Shown piece after piece: positions 60,210-64,000 of a stretch of DNA of 64,000 bases. The DNA comes from Leucobacter sp. Psy1. Its GTDB lineage: Bacteria > Actinomycetota > Actinomycetes > Actinomycetales > Microbacteriaceae. The stretch lies in contig NZ_CP083692.1 in assembly GCF_020096995.1 (NCBI RefSeq), forward strand, positions 2,666,001-2,730,000. Reading direction: 5' to 3'. How positions within the stretch are numbered: the first letter of the stretch is position 1; each line of letters begins with the position of its first letter. Under the pieces are notes generated by a model. The model made no database searches, was not told the DNA's origin, and saw only the letters and a list, made by a program, of their open reading frames with translations. The position numbers and the translations under genes were made by a program.

Positions 60210-60752
60210 TCAGCCCGCGGTGTAGTCGGAGATCTGCGCCTCGAACGTCTTCCCGTCGAGTTCAAGGTACATCTGCCCCTCAGTGGCAGAGAGAGTGAGG
60301 GTGTTGCGCCGCCCGATCTCCGCTGCAACCGCATCGATGAAACTCCGATCGAACGCGCGCAGCACGACCGCGTCCGCCCGATGGATCGTCTTCCCCTGCC
60401 AGGCCGCCAGCAGCTTCTCGGGATCGCGGTGGGTGTAGACAGCCGCACGGTCCGCGAGCTTGCTGGCGTGGTGCAGGCGCTGCGCATCGGGTGCTCCGAC
60501 CTCGATCCAGTCGGTGATCCGGCCGGTCAGATCGCGCACGAACACGGCGGGCTCATCCGTGGACGAGATGCCGCCTGCTCCGAAGGCGATGCCCTCTGCG
60601 TACTCGAGGCAGTAGGCGAGGATCCGGGTCACCATGAACGGTGCCGTCTCGGACGGGTGCCTGGCTACGCGCAACGACAGCTCCTCGTACACACCCCGGT
60701 CCACATCCGCCAGATGGATCTCGAACGTGTGGATCGTCGCGCCGGTCGCCAT
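60210..60752 (-). CDS. YaeQ-family protein
   Basis: A 180-residue protein matching YaeQ along its full length: ATIHTFEIHLADVDRGVYEE at the start, VTRILAYCLEYAEGIAFGAG, TDWIEVGAPDAQRLHHASK and YLELDGKTFEAQI near the end. The fold resembles PD-(D/E)xK nucleases; the cellular role is uncertain. TAGGCT (60761-60766, minus strand) ends eight bases before the ATG with no ribosome site, another probable leaderless gene. It is a single gene, convergent with the MFS gene. Confidence 0.9.
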   Translation of the reverse strand: MATGATIHTFEIHLADVDRGVYEELSLRVARHPSETAPFMVTRILAYCLEYAEGIAFGAGGISSTDEPAVFVRDLTGRITDWIEVGAPDAQRLHHASKLADRAAVYTHRDPEKLLAAWQGKTIHRADAVVLRAFDRSFIDAVAAEIGRRNTLTLSATEGQMYLELDGKTFEAQISDYTAG

Positions 60753-60804
60753 GAGTCACGAGCCTACCGGCCAGATGGCCGTCGCGTCGTCGTCACTCGG
60801 CCCA

Positions 60805-61878
60805 TCAATCCTCCTCGGGACGCAGCACTGCGATGTCCTCCCGCGACACGTGGAAGACTCCACTCGCGATCTCGACCTCTCCACTGCCGCTCGGTACCCG
60901 AGCCACGATCTCCGCACCGTCGGGCGTGGCCAGATGGACGACGGTTTCATCTCCGATGTAGACCTCTCGAGTGCGGGTCGTCTCGCAGCTCATCGCAGCC
61001 GTACGGCCCCCCTCGCCCGGGATCACCCGGCTGCTCCGAAAGGCCAGCGCATCTCCGATGCGCACATCGTGCAACCCGGCGAAACGGAGACCCCCCGCGA
61101 AGGCTTCAGAGCCATCGGAGGATACGCGATCGATGTCGAGTATGTTCTCGTAGCCGACGAAGTCCGCAACGTACCGCGAGACTGGAGTGTCGAAGATCTC
61201 ACGAGGGGTACCGACCTGCTCGATGCGGCCCCCCTTCATGATGATGACCCGGTCCGAGATCGCGAAAGCTTCCTCCTGATCATGCGTTACATAGATCGAT
61301 GTGTGTCCGAACTCTTCATGGAGTCGTCTGACTTCGTCCCGCATGGCAATGCGCAGCTTCGCATCGAGGTTCGACAGCGGCTCGTCGTACAGCATGACCT
61401 CACCAGCGGATACCAGGCCGCGGGCGAGAGCGACCCGCTGCTGCTGCCCGCCCGAAAGCTCGTGCGGATAGCGTTCGGCGTATTCGGCCATGCCGACCGC
61501 TGAGAGCGCTCGCTGCGCCGTCGCCCGTCGCTCTTCGCGCGTCCCCTGCTTCCGCCGACGCAGGGGGAACTCGACGTTCGACCGGACCGACATGTGCGGC
61601 CATATCGCGTAGCTCTGAAAGACCATGCCCACCCTGCGGCGATGCGGAGGCACGAAACTCTCGTTCGCGCTATCCGACACCGGCACAGTACCGATGGTGA
61701 TTCGACCCGAGGTCGGGGTCTCGAGACCCGCCACGCAGCGCAGGGTCGTCGTCTTGCCGCAGCCGCTCGGCCCGAGCAGTGTTACGAACTCGCCCGCCTC
61801 GATGAGCAGGTCGAGCGAGTGGAGCACCTGCGTGGATCTGAAGGACTTCTCGAGCCCCTCGATGCGAATCTCTCCCAT
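60805..61878 (-). CDS. ABC importer ATPase (PotA/FbpC-like)
   Basis: A 357-residue ATPase with Walker A GPSGCGKTT, signature LSGGQQQRVALARGL, Walker B VMLYDEPLSNLDAK and the switch histidine in YVTHDQEEA. A C-terminal TOBE-type regulatory domain follows from about 240. This type energises importers of polyamines, iron(III), thiamine or phosphonates. The ATG at 61878 has AAGGGA eight bases upstream; the longer frame has no similarity. No permease or binding protein is visible downstream in the window. Upstream, 32 bases away, is the flavin reductase fusion, so the transporter partners may lie beyond 64000 in the same operon. Confidence 0.9.
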   Translation of the reverse strand: MGEIRIEGLEKSFRSTQVLHSLDLLIEAGEFVTLLGPSGCGKTTTLRCVAGLETPTSGRITIGTVPVSDSANESFVPPHRRRVGMVFQSYAIWPHMSVRSNVEFPLRRRKQGTREERRATAQRALSAVGMAEYAERYPHELSGGQQQRVALARGLVSAGEVMLYDEPLSNLDAKLRIAMRDEVRRLHEEFGHTSIYVTHDQEEAFAISDRVIIMKGGRIEQVGTPREIFDTPVSRYVADFVGYENILDIDRVSSDGSEAFAGGLRFAGLHDVRIGDALAFRSSRVIPGEGGRTAAMSCETTRTREVYIGDETVVHLATPDGAEIVARVPSGSGEVEIASGVFHVSREDIAVLRPEED

Positions 61879-61910
61879 TCCGAATTCCCTTCCGAACCGA
61901 CACCGTGACG

Positions 61911-63065
61911 CTAGAGGGCGCCACCGTGCTCCTGAATCATCTGCTTTGCCGACTGCTTCACGAAGTCGACCTGCTGCCTGACGAGTGCCCGAGCGCCTGC
62001 AGCATCTCGGATCGTCAATGCTGCGGCGATCTGCGGGATCAGCGGGTGACCCGTGCGATCTCGCCAGACATCGGAGCGATAGGTCTCGCGCCACACCGTG
62101 GCGATGCTCAACTGCCTGAAATGCGCCACGAGCTGTCGCGAGTCCGCGAGGCTCACGATCGAACAGTGAAACTCCAGGTTCGCCTCGAGGAAGTCATCGA
62201 GCTCCTCCGAGGTCTGCGGCGACCGCGCGATGAGCGCCTCGGCTTGCGCGACGATGGGAGCGATCCGCTCATCCGACGCCGACTCGAGATACTCCGCGAG
62301 CACACCTGCCTCGATCGAGGCGCGCGCGTCATACAGGTTGTCCACCAGTTCCGCGGTAAGCGGGGTCGGAGTACAACCACCGTCCTCTCCGGCGGTCACG
62401 ACGTTCTCGGCAACCAGCCTGACCAGGGCGTTGTACACTGCCGCAGGATCGCATGCGAACTCACGTGCTAGGAAAGCCGGATCGAGCGTTTCGCCGAGCG
62501 GTGTGCGTCGACGCAGCACCCAATCGCGTGTCTGCTCGTACACCGAGAGCTCGCTCGAGTGCTCGAGGGCGTCGAACCGACCTCGGTAGTAGGCCAGCGG
62601 CTCCCCCTCGCGCGAGCTCGCGTGCTGCACGCTCCCGAGGAAGACGGTGTGCGTTCCACCCGTGGCCATTTCGGAGACGAGGCACTCGATAGTCGCGAGC
62701 GCACCGTCGAGGAGCGGCAACCCTCTGGGGCTCAGCGAGTACTCCACCGAGGCGAACTTGTCGTCGCCCTTTCGTCCGAAATGGCTCGCGAGAGTGCCCT
62801 GGTCGATTGCGAGAATGTTGATCGCGAACCGTCCGGCATCGACGATGGCTGCGTGGGTGGCGCTCGATCGATTCAGACAGGCCAGCATCATCGGCGGCTC
62901 CATGGAGAGCGATGTCACCGCGGAGGCTGTCGTTCCGAAGAGGGTTCCGTCCGCGTTCGTCGTGATCACGGTCACCCCCGACGCGAAGTGACCCACGACA
63001 TGACGGAAGAGGGACTGGTCGAAAGAATCGGCCGTGTCCGGCCGCTCGGGAAACTGCGTACTCAT
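61911..63065 (-). CDS. Flavin reductase fused to a GntR-like regulator (NtaB-like)
   Basis: A 384-residue fusion. Residues 15-165 form an FMN-binding split-barrel flavin reductase, with FRHVVGHFASGVTVITT, TTASAVTSLSMEPPMMLACL, FAINILAIDQGTLASHF and FLGSVQHAS. Such domains supply reduced flavin to two-component monooxygenases. Residues 170-232 look like a GntR winged helix (LDPAFLAREFACDPAAVYNAL), and 238-370 like an FCD ligand domain (LDDFLEANLEFHCSIVSLAD). The nitrilotriacetate monooxygenase B component has a similar C-terminal extension. The protein may couple flavin supply to ligand sensing. It lies between marR and the ABC ATPase in one operon; no oxygenase partner is visible here. Confidence 0.87.
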   Translation of the reverse strand: MSTQFPERPDTADSFDQSLFRHVVGHFASGVTVITTNADGTLFGTTASAVTSLSMEPPMMLACLNRSSATHAAIVDAGRFAINILAIDQGTLASHFGRKGDDKFASVEYSLSPRGLPLLDGALATIECLVSEMATGGTHTVFLGSVQHASSREGEPLAYYRGRFDALEHSSELSVYEQTRDWVLRRRTPLGETLDPAFLAREFACDPAAVYNALVRLVAENVVTAGEDGGCTPTPLTAELVDNLYDARASIEAGVLAEYLESASDERIAPIVAQAEALIARSPQTSEELDDFLEANLEFHCSIVSLADSRQLVAHFRQLSIATVWRETYRSDVWRDRTGHPLIPQIAAALTIRDAAGARALVRQQVDFVKQSAKQMIQEHGGAL

Positions 63066-63091
63066 ACTCTGCCTTCGGGTCGAAATTGATC

Positions 63092-63646
63092 TCAGTTGTT
63101 CACGGCGCGGCCAGGACCGAAGATCTGGCCCCTCGGGCTCGCCATGATCTTGCCGAGAAGTCCGAGGAGAATCTGCTGTTCAGGGGCCGATAGCGGTTCC
63201 AGCCATTCGGCGGTCAGCTGCAGATGCCGTTGATAGATCTCCGTGATCTGCCGGTACCCCTCCGGAGTCAGCGACATCACGATCGAGCGAAGATCGCTGG
63301 GCGAGGAGGCGGTCGTCACATAACCTTTGTCAACGAGCGCCTTTCGCGCTGCGGACACCGAGGCCCGACTCATCGATGTGGAGATCGCGACCCGATGCGG
63401 CTCTTGCGGACCGGCGACCCAGAGCGCGAAACAGACCCGAAAGCTCGCCCAGGTGAGGTTGTGCGGGCCAAGAACCACCTGCTCGGCGTCCACTGCCATC
63501 AGCTTGTTCACCCGCCTCATCAAGAGGCTCAGCGCGACGACGGAGTTCCCGCCGTAGTCGACCAGCTCCGCACGAGCACGCTCTTCTGCGGTCTCGACGA
63601 AGCGCAGGAAGCTGTTGTCGGCACCCCTCTGCTCGGATTCAGGCAT
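63092..63646 (-). CDS. MarR-family transcriptional regulator
   Basis: A 184-residue winged-helix regulator. The MarR core includes LTWASFRVCFALWVAG, recognition-helix region SRASVSAARKALVDKGYVTT and the wing DLRSIVMSLTPEGYRQIT, with helical dimerisation parts on both sides. The ATG at 63646 has GAGGAG six bases upstream and overlaps the aldehyde dehydrogenase end by eight bases; the longer open frame is the shadow of that gene. It is in an operon with an aldehyde dehydrogenase and a flavin reductase, a grouping seen in aromatic-compound catabolism, where MarR proteins usually respond to the aromatic substrate. Confidence 0.88.
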   Translation of the reverse strand: MPESEQRGADNSFLRFVETAEERARAELVDYGGNSVVALSLLMRRVNKLMAVDAEQVVLGPHNLTWASFRVCFALWVAGPQEPHRVAISTSMSRASVSAARKALVDKGYVTTASSPSDLRSIVMSLTPEGYRQITEIYQRHLQLTAEWLEPLSAPEQQILLGLLGKIMASPRGQIFGPGRAVNN

Positions 63647-64000
63647 CCACTTCTCCTCTGCTGCCAATGACCTTGATCTCGCAAAATGCATCGATTCCGT
63701 GCTCGCCGCCCTCGCGACCGATTCCGCTCTGCTTCGTACCCCCGAACGGAATCGAGGGGTCAGGGACCGGGGTGCGATTGATCCAGACCATTCCCACCTC
63801 GATCTGACGGGCGAGGGATCGCGCATGCTCCTGGGGGCCGTTCGACCAGATGGTCGAGCCCAAGCCATAAGGGCCCCGGTTGATCGCGTCGACCACCGCA
63901 TCGATGTCGTCATACGGCACGATCGGCACGACGGGACCGAACTGCTCTTCATCAACGAGCTCCGCGCCGGCCGCGAGTCCACTCACCACCGTGGGCCGAA
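63639..64000 (-). CDS. Aldehyde dehydrogenase, C-terminal part (5' end beyond window)
   Basis: Only the last 120 or so codons are visible. They match the C-terminal half of NAD(P)-dependent aldehyde dehydrogenases: EEQFGPVVPIVPYDDIDAVV, GLGSTIWS, VGMVWINRT and PFGGTKQSGIGREGGEHGID. The catalytic cysteine lies upstream of the edge. It is the first visible gene of the minus-strand operon with marR, the flavin reductase fusion and an ABC ATPase. The aldehyde cannot be named from this piece. Confidence 0.9.
   Translation of the reverse strand, partial: RPTVVSGLAAGAELVDEEQFGPVVPIVPYDDIDAVVDAINRGPYGLGSTIWSNGPQEHARSLARQIEVGMVWINRTPVPDPSIPFGGTKQSGIGREGGEHGIDAFCEIKVIGSRGEVDA

Overview
The window is high-GC DNA (judged by eye) with tightly packed genes, frequent ATGA/GTGA start-stop overlaps, GTG/TTG starts and many leaderless promoters. 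It looks like the chromosome of an actinobacterium. The core order lysC-recR-dnaX-ackA-pta and the protein sequences suggest the family Microbacteriaceae (Leucobacter or a relative is my guess, not proven). I saw no tRNA, rRNA, CRISPR array, transposase, phage gene or replication origin.

Layout. 1-8068 (minus): core genes, namely aspartate kinase (cut by the window edge), RecR, DNA polymerase III gamma/tau, acetate kinase and phosphate acetyltransferase. 8172-9695 (plus): alpha-ketoglutarate semialdehyde dehydrogenase. 9768-18748 (minus): a seven-gene operon with an ABM-domain protein, a ribose-type ABC importer, HyuA and HyuB hydantoinase/oxoprolinase subunits and an amidohydrolase. Divergent from it, 18870-22716 (plus) encodes a diverged HyuA-like protein, a DUF917 protein and a PucR-type regulator. 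Together these look like an uptake and ring-opening system for an unidentified cyclic amide. 22824-29635 (plus): a hydroxyproline catabolic operon with a Pyr4H2C-deaminase-like protein, a hydroxyproline epimerase, an OCD-family reductase, a GntR regulator and a three-subunit D-hydroxyproline dehydrogenase. The dehydrogenase needed for the last step is the isolated gene at 8172, and the two share an operator-like sequence.

29684-33674: a DUF2568 membrane protein and a CydDC-like ABC exporter. 33704-35806: a glycosyltransferase divergent from a TetR regulator. 35769-40760 (minus): a large LuxR-type ATPase regulator followed by a polyprenyl glycosylphosphotransferase, a small membrane protein and a cytidylyltransferase. 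A shared 20-bp site precedes both the regulator gene and the transferase operon. 40976-43301: GNAT acetyltransferase, CsoR and an amino-acid permease. 43383-46020: a siderophore-interacting protein fused to a methyltransferase-like region, and a DUF1206 protein. 46039-49288: amino-acid permease, TetR regulator and DmpA-type aminopeptidase. 49504-50948: a small CxxC protein and a DUF2207-like membrane protein.

50945-55534: a DctA-type dicarboxylate symporter divergent from a DcuS/DcuR-type two-component system coupled to a nitronate monooxygenase gene. 55471-60146: a GntR regulator divergent from a permease, amidohydrolase and MFS operon. 60210-60752: YaeQ. 60805-64000 (minus): an aldehyde dehydrogenase (cut by the edge), a MarR regulator, a flavin reductase fused to a GntR-like regulator, and an orphan ABC ATPase. 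Most of the window is accessory catabolism of nitrogen-rich small molecules (hydroxyproline, cyclic amides, peptides, amino acids), each module with its own local regulator.
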